Source: Pseudomonadota bacterium
GTDB lineage: Bacteria; Pseudomonadota; Gammaproteobacteria; Steroidobacterales; Steroidobacteraceae
Assembly (NCBI GenBank): GCA_018241445.1
Contig: JAFEDT010000012.1
Coordinates: 1-64,000, forward strand
DNA length: 64,000 bases
Direction: 5' to 3'
The notes under the pieces are model-generated. The model saw only the letters and a list, made by a program, of their open reading frames with translations, did no database searches and was not told the origin of the DNA. A program made the translations under genes and the position numbers. Each line of letters opens with the position of its first letter. The first letter of the stretch is position 1. This document shows positions 42,501-51,655 of this stretch, one piece after another.

Positions 42501-42795
42501 CCGGCTCGGGAGTTCCCCGCGCGTAGTCGATGCGCACGTACACCGGGCAGTAGCCCTGGGCGGCGAGCCGCGGTACCAGGCCGGCGCGCAGGATCGAGGT
42601 TTTACCCAGGCCCGACTGGCCAAACAGCACGGTCAGCAGCTTGCGCTGCACGCGGCGGGCGAGTTCGGCCACTTCCGCCTCGCGCCCGAAAAACCAGGCG
42701 CGCGTGGCCTCGGTGAACGAGGCCAGGCCCAGCCATGGGTTCTGGGCATCCACGGCCACCTCGGCGGCAACCGGCCGCACCGCCGTATCCATCAC
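39583..42795 (-). CDS. STAND-type (nSTAND1-like) ATPase with membrane helix and TPR sensor region
   Basis: This 1070-residue signal-transduction ATPase opens with PWLGLASF and FFGREAEVAEL (about 35-44, nSTAND1 entry motif). Walker A is GQSGLGKTS (59-67) and Walker B LLIFDQFEEIF (150-160). VEPSLLSLICRELND and RRVELTHDVL are further family marks. A coiled coil (about 408-445) leads into one hydrophobic helix (about 447-467) and a second charged helix. The final 570 residues are tetratricopeptide-like helical repeats. STAND proteins oligomerise after a ligand binds the repeat region. It starts inside the stop codon of the SIR2-TIR gene (4-nt overlap), so the two form a unit: effector upstream, sensor downstream. 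Defence against phage is inferred from architecture. Confidence 0.82.
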   Translation of the reverse strand: MMDTAVRPVAAEVAVDAQNPWLGLASFTEATRAWFFGREAEVAELARRVQRKLLTVLFGQSGLGKTSILRAGLVPRLAAQGYCPVYVRIDYARGTPEPAEQIKRAIVESARLSGQWTQAGVAVAGESLWEFLHHRDDVLRNAAGERVIPLLIFDQFEEIFTLAQGDEFGRARATRFIGELADLVENRPPRALEARVEADEAAAAQFDFARSDYRVLLALREDYLAPLEGLRGPMPSVSQNRVRLAPMNGEQALAAVLGPGGALVSREVAEAIVRFVAGGAELANAEVEPSLLSLICRELNDARLAQGRAEISQDLLAGSHDSILSNFYERALADQPEGVRRVIEDDLLTSSGFRENVAEERLLKRFAEVGAGPATLALLVNRRLLRIEERLDLRRVELTHDVLCGVVKASRDQRQAREAREEAERQLAAQRAREEAARAQLLRARKIAGVCTLLAVAAVGAAVLAWFSSERARRAERRAQQTQAISEAARNQSERLLSYLADDFGRELEFSGRLDVLRDFSQRQIDYFHALPPQLKSVDSTRNAALALVHHGRALRSLGQPAAALKDANEAAGLLEGLRRGGDASEATTTALALAHLLRFQVGDTTGDPKALASADQGLALISPVAQARGATRATRAAYIDVLVRSGFGYWRQQKYAEAAKLEEQARAVAASMGALDLSDPDMTAYYIEATGWSTPALAFSGHAAQAHQQAEAAFELGTRLLRRRPGNRLALHAQALLGSALQAYARQDLDPRRAAQIGERSDALQHTLLDLDPGNIVALNNLGDTDSNTGDAFMAAGDFKRAREFLLQAPEWGARAAEREGNTGFLLNSLSFMGSLGVMQAQLGDAQGLTRTLERVSAAGTRLARAVPPGTVRAVLGDAGARTLEAFNLLLQGQAVQSQRLGRGAVALLERASATAEDQQVRDSLVGAVQGNIAMADLELGDYAGAEVAARAALEHRRASDPPDLVFTQRDLNEALAWLAAAQARQGKFAQARATLAPALKSQRELLARNKTDVWLHFELARVLYAQALAEPERRAALLKEAGAQIAVSPPQVAATPLVGWLRRAIARG

Positions 42796-44189
42796 CCGCC
42801 CCGCGCGCCGAGGAGCTCGGCGAGCCGGCGCACGAACTCAGGCGTTGCCTCGCCACCGGGCAGGTGCGTGAAATGCAGCGCGCGGAAGCGCTCCGGGATA
42901 TGGCTCATGCGCGCATCGATGCCGTCCACCGCGACCGGCAGGATGAACAGCGCGTCGTCGGCCATGTTGCGCGCGCGGTCGAGTGCGTAACTCCACTCGC
43001 GACGGAAGTAACCCTCCAGGCGCCGCTGCGTGGTCGCGGAGATCACCGGCATGAAGTAGGAGCAGCGGGCTATGTTGTGCTGGATCTTGCGATCGAAGTC
43101 GTCGCCGGATTCAAGTCGCTCCATATCGAACCAGGTGGTGATGCCGGCCGCCCCGAGGCCCGCCTTCAGCCGCTGCACGGCCGGCAGATCCTCGCGCGCG
43201 TAGGAGATGAAAACCGCGTTATCAGGCATCTCGCGCGTCGGCGGCAGGAAGCGCGCCGGCGTCGAACCCGCAGCTGCGCTGGCGGGGGCGCGGCGGGCAC
43301 TCCAGCGCTGGTGCAGTTCCTCGACGAAGCGCTCGGCCCCCATGAATACGCGCGTGCGCAGGCTCACCTGCTGCAGGAAGCTCATGAGGCGCTCGTCCTG
43401 GCCGCTGTGGTCGTCAGCGAGCACCTCGCCGACGTCGCGCGGATCGGACAGGCGCTGGCGCTTGGCCATGCGCAGGAACAGCCGCGCCAGCCAGTTGGTG
43501 AAGTTGCTGCCGATGAACAGCAGGTGGCAATGCTCGAGTTCGTGGAACAGCTTCTCGGGCAGCAGGTGCTCGCTCTGCAGCGCGCAGATGTACTCGAGCA
43601 GGTCCTCGTCCGAGATCACGTAGGTCGGGGATGCCGACAGCCTGCCGAACAGGTGATAGACCACCGGCCGTTGCAGGGCCTCGCGCTCTGCGGGCAGGTC
43701 GACCACCCGGTTGGGCGCATAGCCGAGAGCCTCGGTGCTGGCCGCACCGTCGAAGCGCTCGAGGTTGATGGCAGTCTCGAGCAGTGCATCGGGTGTCGTG
43801 CTGACATACAGGTTGAAGTCGGTGATGGCGGCCAGGCGGCGCAGGGCCTGCGGCGGCTCCAGGTTGGCGTCCTTGAGGATGCCGCGCAGGCGCACGTAAG
43901 CCTCCTCGCGCCGGCCGCGTGCGGCCAGGAACTGGCACACGACGTCATTGAGGGTCAATGGCCGCGGTAGCTGCGCGGTATCCACGCTCAGGCGCTGCGC
44001 CAGGCGCTCGGCCGCCCACTCGAACAGCAGCCGCGGGCCGGCAGGTGTGCCAACCATGAGCAGCTCGGGTCCCACGATGGGAATGACGCGCCGCTCCTCG
44101 ATGAAGCTCAGGAGGTCCTCCCAGGCGTCCTCGTCCAGTTCGGTGCGCACCAGCGCCGCCGCGCCGCCAGCGCTCATCGCCGCCAACAA
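42792..44189 (-). CDS. SIR2-like domain fused to C-terminal TIR domain
   Basis: In this 465-residue protein the N-terminal domain (about 15-300) resembles SIR2-like NAD-binding proteins: RRVIPIVGPELL (34-44) in place of GAG, FNLYVSTTPDALLETAI (125-141) at the NxD position, VVYHLFGRL (176-184) with the His, and HLLFIGSNFTNWLARLFLR (222-240). A linker rich in Ala/Pro follows (297-320). The TIR domain spans 323-445: NAVFISYAREDLPAV, then TTWFDMERLESGDDF, where E360 aligns with the catalytic Glu of SARM1-type NADases. No signal peptide. Start at 44189 or Met5. The STAND ATPase overlaps by 4 nt downstream. The likely role is NAD+ depletion on infection; this is inference from both domains. Confidence 0.8.
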   Translation of the reverse strand: MLAAMSAGGAAALVRTELDEDAWEDLLSFIEERRVIPIVGPELLMVGTPAGPRLLFEWAAERLAQRLSVDTAQLPRPLTLNDVVCQFLAARGRREEAYVRLRGILKDANLEPPQALRRLAAITDFNLYVSTTPDALLETAINLERFDGAASTEALGYAPNRVVDLPAEREALQRPVVYHLFGRLSASPTYVISDEDLLEYICALQSEHLLPEKLFHELEHCHLLFIGSNFTNWLARLFLRMAKRQRLSDPRDVGEVLADDHSGQDERLMSFLQQVSLRTRVFMGAERFVEELHQRWSARRAPASAAAGSTPARFLPPTREMPDNAVFISYAREDLPAVQRLKAGLGAAGITTWFDMERLESGDDFDRKIQHNIARCSYFMPVISATTQRRLEGYFRREWSYALDRARNMADDALFILPVAVDGIDARMSHIPERFRALHFTHLPGGEATPEFVRRLAELLGARGG

Positions 44190-44367
44190 CCCGCGCGCAG
44201 CGCACAGCGCAGCCCACCTGCGCCTGTCAGGAAGGACAACTCGATCTCCTGCACGATGGGTCAGTCATCACACCGTTTCCCCCGCGGCTTGTTATAGGTA
44301 TGCGGTGGGGTGCAGTGTGCCGCATGCCCGCAGCCGCTGCAATTTTCCACCAGGCGCCGGGCATACG
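44190..44367 (-). promoter_or_regulatory. 178-nt gap before the SIR2-TIR/STAND pair
   Basis: This is the only sizeable gap in the minus-strand series from 55339 to 39583. A -10-like TATAAC lies on the minus strand at 44291-44296 with a poor -35 (CACACT) 17 nt upstream; no clear terminator for addA is seen. The cassette could therefore have its own weak promoter and also receive read-through from addBA. Confidence 0.4.
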
Positions 44368-47300
44368 TCAGCGATCCGGCTCCAGTTCCCGGAACACGCC
44401 CAGCAGCGGGAAGTACAGCCCGGCGCGCACTGGCTCCGGGCCCAGGCCGCGCGCCAGCGCCATGTAGGTGAGCAGTTGCTCGCGATAGCGATCCAGTTCG
44501 CGCGCCAGGAACTGCTCGAGTCCGCCACCGCCGTGCCGGCCGGTCTTGTAGTCGATCACCCAGCGCTCCCCCGCCGGTGTCACGAAAGTGCGGTCGATCA
44601 CCACGTTGCGCAGGCGGCCGTCGGAAATTCCGGTCAGCGGCAACTCGCAGTCGGCCTGCGCATTGCCGGCGCCCAGGATCCAGCGGCCGGTCTCATCCTG
44701 CAGCGCACCCGATATCGCATCGCGCACCCGCGCAGTCGCCTCGCTGCGTTCACCCTGCGGCACCCCCATGTGGCGCAGGCGCTCCCCGATGACAGTCGGA
44801 TCCGGTGCGGCCGCCTCGATACCCGTCGCGAAGTCGGCGGCGGCCTCGGCCAGCAGCTCGTGGACCAGCGTGCCGACGTGCCGCTGCGTCTGTCCTGCCC
44901 AGCTGAACTCCGGATCTTCTCCCGCACCGGAATCCCCGGTGGTGTCATCCAGCGGCAAGCGCGCCAGTGCGGGCCTGGCCGGCTGCTGTACCGGGCGCCA
45001 CGCGGCGCTGAGCCGGCGCAGCACACGCGGCGGGGAGGCTGCCGGTGGGGCGGCCTGTGCGGCCACGGGTGCCGCGCCCGACGCCTCTTCCACGAACTCC
45101 TCTGCAGCAGCCGGCCACAGCAGTTCGAGCGGCGAACCGGAGACGGGGCGGACGGCGCCGTCCTTGCGCGCAGCGGGGGTGCCCGACAGCCACAGGCTCT
45201 CCCGTGCGCGCGTCGCGGCCACGTACAGCAGCCGCCCTCGCTCGTACCGGGCGCGGCCGGCCTGCAACCTGCCGATGAAACGCCCCAGGGGCGGCTCGCC
45301 CTCGTCACCCACCTCGGCAACCGGGGCGATCAGCAGGTCGCTCTCCGCGCGAGGTCCCTCCCGCGGCAGATCGATCAGCCGCAGCAGCGCCGCGTCATCG
45401 CCGCGCCAGCGGCGCCCCAGCGCCGGAACGTAGACGTGATCGAACTCCAGTCCCTTCGCCCCGTGGATGGTCATGACCTGCACCGGGTTGTCACCGCTGG
45501 CGACACCCTGGCTGTACAGCCTTGCGAGCAGCAGCTCGAAATCGCGCGGGCCGTGCCAGCCTCCTGCCGTGGCGGCCAGCGCCAGCGCGCCGAAGAAGGC
45601 GCGGGCATCCTCGAGGTCCTGGGCACTGCAGGCGTCGGGGCCGCCGAGCTGCATCCAGGTGCGCTCCAGCCAGTCCGCCACGGGCCAGCGGCCCTTGCAG
45701 TCCACGGCGGCCGCCAGGACGGCCGCGGCGCGCCGCAGCCGCTGCTGATCCTCTGGTTGACACAATGCCAGGCGCGCTTCATCGGCCAGGGCCTCGCACG
45801 GCAGCAGCGGATCGTCTGCCTGCGACAGCACGGTGAGTGCCGCAAGGCTGGCGCCGCACCACGGCGCGCGCAGCACCGCCAGCCATGCGACGCGATCGCC
45901 GGGATTGTCCAGCGCGCGCACCAGGACCACCAGGTCGCGCACCACGGGCCGCTGCGCCAGCGGGATCAGGTCCACGCCCACGCTGGCAATGCCACGCGCA
46001 TCGAGCGCGGCGACCACCGGGGCGGCGTGGCTACGCGCGGCAACCAGCACCGCCACGGTGGCGGCGGGCTCGCGGGCGCGTAGCGTGGCGACGTCCTGCG
46101 CCAGCGACTCGGCCTCGGCCGCCGCTCCTTGCGCAAACAGCCTCAGGGTGATCCCCGGAATTCGGCCGGATTCCCGGGCCGGCTCGCTGGCGCTGTAGGC
46201 AACCGCGCCACTGCGCGGGTCATCAGCGGGAGGGAACAGTGTGCCAAAGACCCTGTTGGTCCACTGCACCAGCGCCGGCCGACTGCGGAAGTTGCGGGTC
46301 AGGCGCAGTGGCGTGAGCCTTACCGTGCCAATGCCCTGCGCGCGCGCGCCCACGAACAGCCCGACCTCCGCCTCGCGGAAGCGATAGATCGACTGCATGG
46401 GATCGCCGACGACAAACAGCGTGCGACCGTCACCGGCTTCCCACGAGGCTGTCAACATCGCCAGCAGCTCATACTGTGTCAGCGACGTATCCTGGAACTC
46501 GTCGACCAGGATGTGGCGCAGCGCGCAGCCCGTTCGCAGTGCCAGATCGGTCGGGTGTTCCCCCTCACTCAATGCCGCGCGCGCCGCTCCGGCGACATAG
46601 GTGTAGTCCACCAGGCCGGTCGCGGCGAACTGCGCCTGCAGTTGCGCGGCCGCCCGCACGAGGACCCGGGACAGGGCAGCCAGCGCCTGCGACTCGGCGG
46701 CATCCAGTTGCGCGGGTGGCAGTCGCTGCGCCTCACGCAGCAGGGACTGCATGTCAGCCATGCGGCCCAGGCGCCCGATGCACTCGAGCGCTTCGCGGGC
46801 GCGTGCCCGGTCCGCATAGGCCTCGCCCACCCGGACGTTGACGGCCTTGCGCCACGCTCCGTCGTGGGTCAGCGCCAGCGCCGCGAGACGCTGCCAGGCG
46901 GCCAGCGACCCGGGCTCAGCGGCCAGCTCGCCGACTCCCGGCAGGGACTGCGCCTGCCGCAGCAGATCGCCCGGCAGCAGACTGCGCAGACGCGACAGGT
47001 GCGCCGCGACCAGCCGCTGCAGGCTGGCGCGGATGCGCTCGCACAGCGCCTCGGGTTGCGCCCCCAGCACGTGACGCAGCCAGTGCGAGCGTTCCTGGAG
47101 CATGGCGCTGAGCAGGCGCTGCACACGATTCCAGTTGTTGTCGAGCCGCTCGAACAACAGGTCCAGGTCCGCCGCCAGTTCCTCGCTTTCGTGCGCGGCG
47201 CCGAGGGTGTTGCGCGCCGCCGCGGCATACAGACCTTCGGGGGTCTCGGTGACGGCCAGTGCGCCGCCGGCACGGGACGCCACCGGCAACTGGCTGGCCA

Positions 47301-47673
47301 GCCAGAAGTTGAATGCGTCGATGGTCTGAATACGCAGCGCTTGCGGCTCCTGCAGCAGATTCCAGCCGCGCGCGGCGGCATGCTCGCGCACCTGCCGCAC
47401 CAGTTCGCCCATGCGCGCCGCGGACGGATCGGCGGGCCTGGACTGCGTGCGCAGGGCGTGCAACACGCGCTCACGCATTTCGGCGGCCGCCTTGAGCGTG
47501 AAGGTGATGGCCAGGACCTCGCCCGGTTCCTCCACGGTGCACAGCAGCCGCAGAAAGCGCTCGACCAGCACCGAGGTCTTGCCCGAGCCGGCCGGCGCCT
47601 GCAGCAACACCGAGCGCGCCGGATCGGTGGCGGCGGCACGCACCGCGCTGTCATCGTCCGGCTGGCCGTTCAT
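44368..47673 (-). CDS. addA: AddA/RecB-like UvrD-type helicase-nuclease
   Basis: This 1101-residue SF1A helicase is fused to a PD-(D/E)XK nuclease. Walker A is [10 protein letters not shown] (25-34), followed by [13 protein letters not shown] (motif Ia), [16 protein letters not shown] (motif II), [18 protein letters not shown] (motif III), [12 protein letters not shown] (motif V) and [15 protein letters not shown] (motif VI). The nuclease has D1027 and D1041-Y-K1043 (WVIDYKTG). With its partner it should resect double-strand DNA ends for recombination and can degrade foreign linear DNA. It overlaps addB by 4 nt. The pair is AddAB-like rather than RecBCD, as no RecC or RecD is present. Confidence 0.9.
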   Translation of the reverse strand: MNGQPDDDSAVRAAATDPARSVLLQAPAGSGKTSVLVERFLRLLCTVEEPGEVLAITFTLKAAAEMRERVLHALRTQSRPADPSAARMGELVRQVREHAAARGWNLLQEPQALRIQTIDAFNFWLASQLPVASRAGGALAVTETPEGLYAAAARNTLGAAHESEELAADLDLLFERLDNNWNRVQRLLSAMLQERSHWLRHVLGAQPEALCERIRASLQRLVAAHLSRLRSLLPGDLLRQAQSLPGVGELAAEPGSLAAWQRLAALALTHDGAWRKAVNVRVGEAYADRARAREALECIGRLGRMADMQSLLREAQRLPPAQLDAAESQALAALSRVLVRAAAQLQAQFAATGLVDYTYVAGAARAALSEGEHPTDLALRTGCALRHILVDEFQDTSLTQYELLAMLTASWEAGDGRTLFVVGDPMQSIYRFREAEVGLFVGARAQGIGTVRLTPLRLTRNFRSRPALVQWTNRVFGTLFPPADDPRSGAVAYSASEPARESGRIPGITLRLFAQGAAAEAESLAQDVATLRAREPAATVAVLVAARSHAAPVVAALDARGIASVGVDLIPLAQRPVVRDLVVLVRALDNPGDRVAWLAVLRAPWCGASLAALTVLSQADDPLLPCEALADEARLALCQPEDQQRLRRAAAVLAAAVDCKGRWPVADWLERTWMQLGGPDACSAQDLEDARAFFGALALAATAGGWHGPRDFELLLARLYSQGVASGDNPVQVMTIHGAKGLEFDHVYVPALGRRWRGDDAALLRLIDLPREGPRAESDLLIAPVAEVGDEGEPPLGRFIGRLQAGRARYERGRLLYVAATRARESLWLSGTPAARKDGAVRPVSGSPLELLWPAAAEEFVEEASGAAPVAAQAAPPAASPPRVLRRLSAAWRPVQQPARPALARLPLDDTTGDSGAGEDPEFSWAGQTQRHVGTLVHELLAEAAADFATGIEAAAPDPTVIGERLRHMGVPQGERSEATARVRDAISGALQDETGRWILGAGNAQADCELPLTGISDGRLRNVVIDRTFVTPAGERWVIDYKTGRHGGGGLEQFLARELDRYREQLLTYMALARGLGPEPVRAGLYFPLLGVFRELEPDR

Positions 47674-50345
47674 GCGCCGTCCTGCCGCAGCTCAGCGATG
47701 CGGCACAGGGGCTGGATGTGACACCACTGGCACACCTCCGTATCCACCGGATCGACCGCCGCGCCGCCTGCGAGGAAGTCGCGGATCAAAGCTGCGACGG
47801 TCTCGCGCCATTGCCGCTGGCTGTGCAGCCAGCCGGCTGCTGCGCCCTCAGGCGCGGGCGGCGCGGCTTCCACCTGCGGCAGCAGTCCGGCGGTGCGCGC
47901 AGTGCCATTGAAGCCCGCCTTGCGGCTGTTGATGCTGACCACGGCCAGGGCGGCAACCTGCTCGCCCAGCGCCACCGCGTAGGCGAGCAGTTGCGGGTAT
48001 TTCGGCCGTGGAGACAGCCAGTCAGGACTGCGGCCCTGGCCCGTCTTGTAGTCGAGGACGACCAGGCCCCCGTCGTCCAGCCGGTCGATGCGATCGGCGC
48101 GCATGTTCAGCGTGGCCCCCGCGAGTGAAAGCTCGAGCTCGCGCTCGCGGCCCTGGACCTCGAACGGCGCCCGCTGGCGCTCCAGTTCGCAGATGGCGCC
48201 GATGAGCCGCGCCGCGCGGCGGCACTCGCGCGCCGTTGCAGGCGTGTCCGCGGCAAACAGATCGAACTGCCCGCCCTGGCGCCGGTGCGAGGAAGTATGG
48301 GCGCCGCTCACCAGGTGCAGACGGGCCGCCTCCGCCACACAGCGTTCGATCAGCACCGTCAGCACCTCGGGGCTGCAGGCCGCAAGGCCAGCAGAGCCGC
48401 GCAGTTCTCCCCACAAGCGCTCCAGCGCCGCGTGGATGAAGATCCCGCGCTGCCGGGAATCGATCCCGGGTTGCGGCTCCTCGGGCTGCGTACACCCCAG
48501 GCGCAACTCCGCGTAGGCGCGAAACGGGCAGGTATTCTGCAAGTCCAGGGTGCGCGTCCCGCGCGGCAGGGGCCGAGCACTCGCCCAGGCCGTGCCGGTC
48601 TCATCGAGGAAGGTCCCTGTAAGGCCATCGCGGTGCAGGCGCCCGGGCAACCAGACATCACCGGGCGGTGCGTCCACTGGTTGTCCCGTCTCTGCCAGCA
48701 GTGGGCTCGGCGCCAGGGGCAGATCCCCGCTGCGCCGCGGCGCGGACAGCAGCAGTTCCCGGCTGCCGGCGCGCCAGCATTGCAGCAGGCCCGCAGCCTG
48801 TGCGCGCTGCAGCGCGGTGCTCGACTCCGGCAGACCCGCCGCCTGCTGCGCGCGCAATGTCAGGTAGGGGTCGGGATGGGCACCCGCCGGGAAGCTCTCT
48901 GCGGTCAGACCACCCACCCAGATGCCGTCGTAGCGCACCACGGGATCGCACAGGGTCGCGCCCACCGTGACCGCGGCGTCGACATCGGCGCCCTGCAGCA
49001 CTCCGCCACCTGCCAGCTCGCGCAAAACACCCAACGCGCGGCCGCGATCGAGCGAGCCGCAGCAAGGCGCGAGGCCTCCGAATTCCTCCAGCAGTTCGTG
49101 CCAGCGCTGCAGCGCCGGCTGTTGCGTCCGTTGCGCCTGCGGGCCCGGCCAGCCGGCCTGCTTCAGGGCGGCCTGGAAGCGCTCCGACCAGGTCTGGGCC
49201 GAGGCCGCCGTGTGCGGCAGCGCCAGTGCTGCACGGGTCAGCTGCAGGCCCCACGGGCGCGCCACGGCGTCGTCCGGCTGGCCGGAGCCGGCGAGCAGTA
49301 CGGGCAGATCGCGCAGCCGCACCGACAGCGCGCCGCGCTGGCGCAGCAGCAGGTCGATACGTGCACGATCGGCGGCCGACGGGTGCGCCCAGAACGGAGC
49401 ACGCAGCCAGTCGCCGAAGTCCTCGTACTCCATCGCACTGCCCGCGAGCCATGACAGTGTGTCGATTGCGTGGCGCAGGACCGGGACCTGCAGCAGGGGT
49501 ACACCGTCTTCCATCACGGCGCAGGGCGCCTCCGGGGAAAGTGTCGCGGCGCCGGCCGGGTCGATTGCCTGCCCGATCAGGCTCACCAGGCGTTCGCGCC
49601 ATCCAGCGCTTGCCGGCAGCAGCACCAGTAGCCGTGCATGCGGCTGCGAGGCGATGCGCTCGCGGCACCAGATGCCGATCTGCTCCAGTTCATCCTGGTT
49701 GTCCGCGGGCCGCATGATCCCGGGCGGGCCGTGATCCACCGCCTGCGGCGGAGGCAGGATTACCGGCTCTGCCCCCACGCCACAGACTTCGCCCAGCAGC
49801 GGACTGACCGATGCGAACCCGGCGAGCCGCAGCGGCGCGGCGGCTGCGGGAATACCCTGACGCGCCAGCCGCGTCGCAAGTGAGGCCACGTCCGCGGCGT
49901 TGAGGTCATGGCAGCGGCGCTCGAAAGCACGCCGCGCCTCGAACAACAGTGCAGCCTCGCTGCCCGCGGAGGCGGAATGAACGGGAATCCGGTAGTGCAG
50001 TGCGCGTTCATGCGCCCGCTGCAGACCACGAGCCAGGCCGGCACGGTCCAGCAGCACCGCCTCGGGTGCCACGTCCGCGGCGCACTCCCGCCACAGGTAC
50101 CACTCCTCGGCGGCGCTCAGCAGGCGCGGCCAGCGCGCAGGCGCCTGGGCGATCTGTTGCATCACCTGCCGCCGCAGCCAGCCAGCGGCCGTGAACACGG
50201 CCGCGCTGCGCCACACGCGCTCGCCGGCCGCGAGCCGTTCGGCTGCGCGCGCCAGGCGCACCGCGCGCGCGCGCTGCCTGCCGGGCACTACCAGCGTGCC
50301 GCCGCCGCGCAGATGGGCGTCGAGTCCTTCCGGGAGGCTGAACAA
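47670..50345 (-). CDS. addB: AddB-like nuclease subunit with iron-sulfur cysteines
   Basis: This 891-residue protein combines an inactivated helicase-like region with a C-terminal PD-(D/E)XK nuclease ([13 protein letters not shown]). Four cysteines fit the AddB iron-sulfur staple: C606 (NTCPFRAY) before the nuclease and C872, C875, C881 at the end ([10 protein letters not shown]). [10 protein letters not shown] and [15 protein letters not shown] are helicase-remnant motifs. It works with AddA on DNA ends. It begins 7 nt after alaA and overlaps addA by 4 nt. Its annotation in relatives is often just probable DNA repair protein. Confidence 0.87.
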   Translation of the reverse strand: MFSLPEGLDAHLRGGGTLVVPGRQRARAVRLARAAERLAAGERVWRSAAVFTAAGWLRRQVMQQIAQAPARWPRLLSAAEEWYLWRECAADVAPEAVLLDRAGLARGLQRAHERALHYRIPVHSASAGSEAALLFEARRAFERRCHDLNAADVASLATRLARQGIPAAAAPLRLAGFASVSPLLGEVCGVGAEPVILPPPQAVDHGPPGIMRPADNQDELEQIGIWCRERIASQPHARLLVLLPASAGWRERLVSLIGQAIDPAGAATLSPEAPCAVMEDGVPLLQVPVLRHAIDTLSWLAGSAMEYEDFGDWLRAPFWAHPSAADRARIDLLLRQRGALSVRLRDLPVLLAGSGQPDDAVARPWGLQLTRAALALPHTAASAQTWSERFQAALKQAGWPGPQAQRTQQPALQRWHELLEEFGGLAPCCGSLDRGRALGVLRELAGGGVLQGADVDAAVTVGATLCDPVVRYDGIWVGGLTAESFPAGAHPDPYLTLRAQQAAGLPESSTALQRAQAAGLLQCWRAGSRELLLSAPRRSGDLPLAPSPLLAETGQPVDAPPGDVWLPGRLHRDGLTGTFLDETGTAWASARPLPRGTRTLDLQNTCPFRAYAELRLGCTQPEEPQPGIDSRQRGIFIHAALERLWGELRGSAGLAACSPEVLTVLIERCVAEAARLHLVSGAHTSSHRRQGGQFDLFAADTPATARECRRAARLIGAICELERQRAPFEVQGRERELELSLAGATLNMRADRIDRLDDGGLVVLDYKTGQGRSPDWLSPRPKYPQLLAYAVALGEQVAALAVVSINSRKAGFNGTARTAGLLPQVEAAPPAPEGAAAGWLHSQRQWRETVAALIRDFLAGGAAVDPVDTEVCQWCHIQPLCRIAELRQDGA

Positions 50346-50352
50346 AGTCCGC

Positions 50353-51642
50353 TTACGAAACCTTCAGAAACGCTCCGCGGCGCGAACCACCGTCGCGGCT
50401 GCCCGCGGTGGAACCGGCCTGGGCGGCGTATTCCTCCAGCAATGACTCGATGCGCGCGAAGACTTCACGCAGCACCGCCGCGTCCGGCAGGTTGGTGATG
50501 CGGAAGTGGGTGCGGTAAGGAACGTTGAAGCTGACGCCCGGCGCGATCAGCACGTGCTTCTGCTCCAGCAGCTGCAGCGCGAATTCCTGGTCGTCGAATT
50601 GCGGCAGCCGCGCAGGGTCGACACCGATGAAGGCATACATGGCGCCGGCGGGCGGTGCGAGCTGCAGAAAGCGGCTGCCTGCGACCGACTCCATGATCTG
50701 CGCCCGCGACTGGTACAGGCGCCCGCCCGGACTGATCAGCTCCACGATGCTCTGGTGTCCGCCCAGGGCGGTCTGCAGCGCCCACTGGCCCATCACATTG
50801 CTGCACAGGCGCAGCGAGGCAAGCAGCTCGAGTGCCCCCAGGTAATCCGCGGCTGCCTGCTTGCGCCCGGAAAACACCGCCCAGCCCACCCGGTAGCCGC
50901 AGGCACGGTAGATCTTGGACAGCCCGCTCAGCGTGGCGCACAGGGTGTCCTGCACCAGCGTGGCCATGGGCACGAACTGCGCGCCGTCATAGGTCATCTG
51001 GTCATAGATCTCGTCGCTGAACACGACCAGGCCGCGCCGCTCCGCCATGCGCGCCAGCGCTTCCAGCACGGCGCGCGGATAGACCGCGCCCGTCGGGTTG
51101 TTGGGATTGATGACGACGATGGCGCGGGTGCGCGGCCCGACCAGGCGCTCCACCTCCTGGACGTCGGGCACGAAGCCGTTGCGCGGGTGGCAGGGGTAGT
51201 GCACAGCGCGGCCGCGGTTCAGGGTGACGGCCGCGGTCCACAGCGGGTAGTCCGGGCTGGGCACCAGCACTTCGTCACCGTCGTTCAACAGCGCACGCAG
51301 GGTCAGGTCGATCAGCTCGCTGACGCCATTGCCGATGAATACGTCCTCGGCGGTCACGCCGCTGACGGCGCGCGCCTGCTGCTGCATGACCACCGCCTCG
51401 CGCGCCGGAAAGATGCCCTTCTGGTGGCAATATCCTTCCGCCTGGGACAGGTTCTCGATCATTGCCAGGCGCATGGTTTCCGGGGTACGAAAACCGAAGG
51501 CACGCGGATTGCCGATGTTCAACGACAGGATCTCGTAGCCCTGGCGCTCCAGCTCGAGGGCGCGGCGGGCCAGGCGGCCACGGATCTCGTAGCGGACGTG
51601 CTTGAGGCCCTCGCTGGGGCGGACGTGCAGTTCGTGCTTCAT
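50353..51642 (-). CDS. alaA: PLP-dependent aminotransferase, AlaA type
   Basis: This 429-residue class I aminotransferase is close to alanine-synthesising AlaA: LNIGNPRAFGFRTP, NPNNPTGAVYP, the PLP Lys in SGLSKIYRACGYRVGW, and GVSFNVPYRTHFRITNLPD with the substrate Arg. It moves the amino group between glutamate and pyruvate. A Ser/Gly/Arg-rich tail (about 410-429) goes beyond the family core. It lies 13 nt after the ABC ATPase gene and 7 nt before addB, within an unbroken minus-strand series. Confidence 0.87.
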   Translation of the reverse strand: MKHELHVRPSEGLKHVRYEIRGRLARRALELERQGYEILSLNIGNPRAFGFRTPETMRLAMIENLSQAEGYCHQKGIFPAREAVVMQQQARAVSGVTAEDVFIGNGVSELIDLTLRALLNDGDEVLVPSPDYPLWTAAVTLNRGRAVHYPCHPRNGFVPDVQEVERLVGPRTRAIVVINPNNPTGAVYPRAVLEALARMAERRGLVVFSDEIYDQMTYDGAQFVPMATLVQDTLCATLSGLSKIYRACGYRVGWAVFSGRKQAAADYLGALELLASLRLCSNVMGQWALQTALGGHQSIVELISPGGRLYQSRAQIMESVAGSRFLQLAPPAGAMYAFIGVDPARLPQFDDQEFALQLLEQKHVLIAPGVSFNVPYRTHFRITNLPDAAVLREVFARIESLLEEYAAQAGSTAGSRDGGSRRGAFLKVS

Positions 51643-51655
51643 GGGCAGTCGTTTA

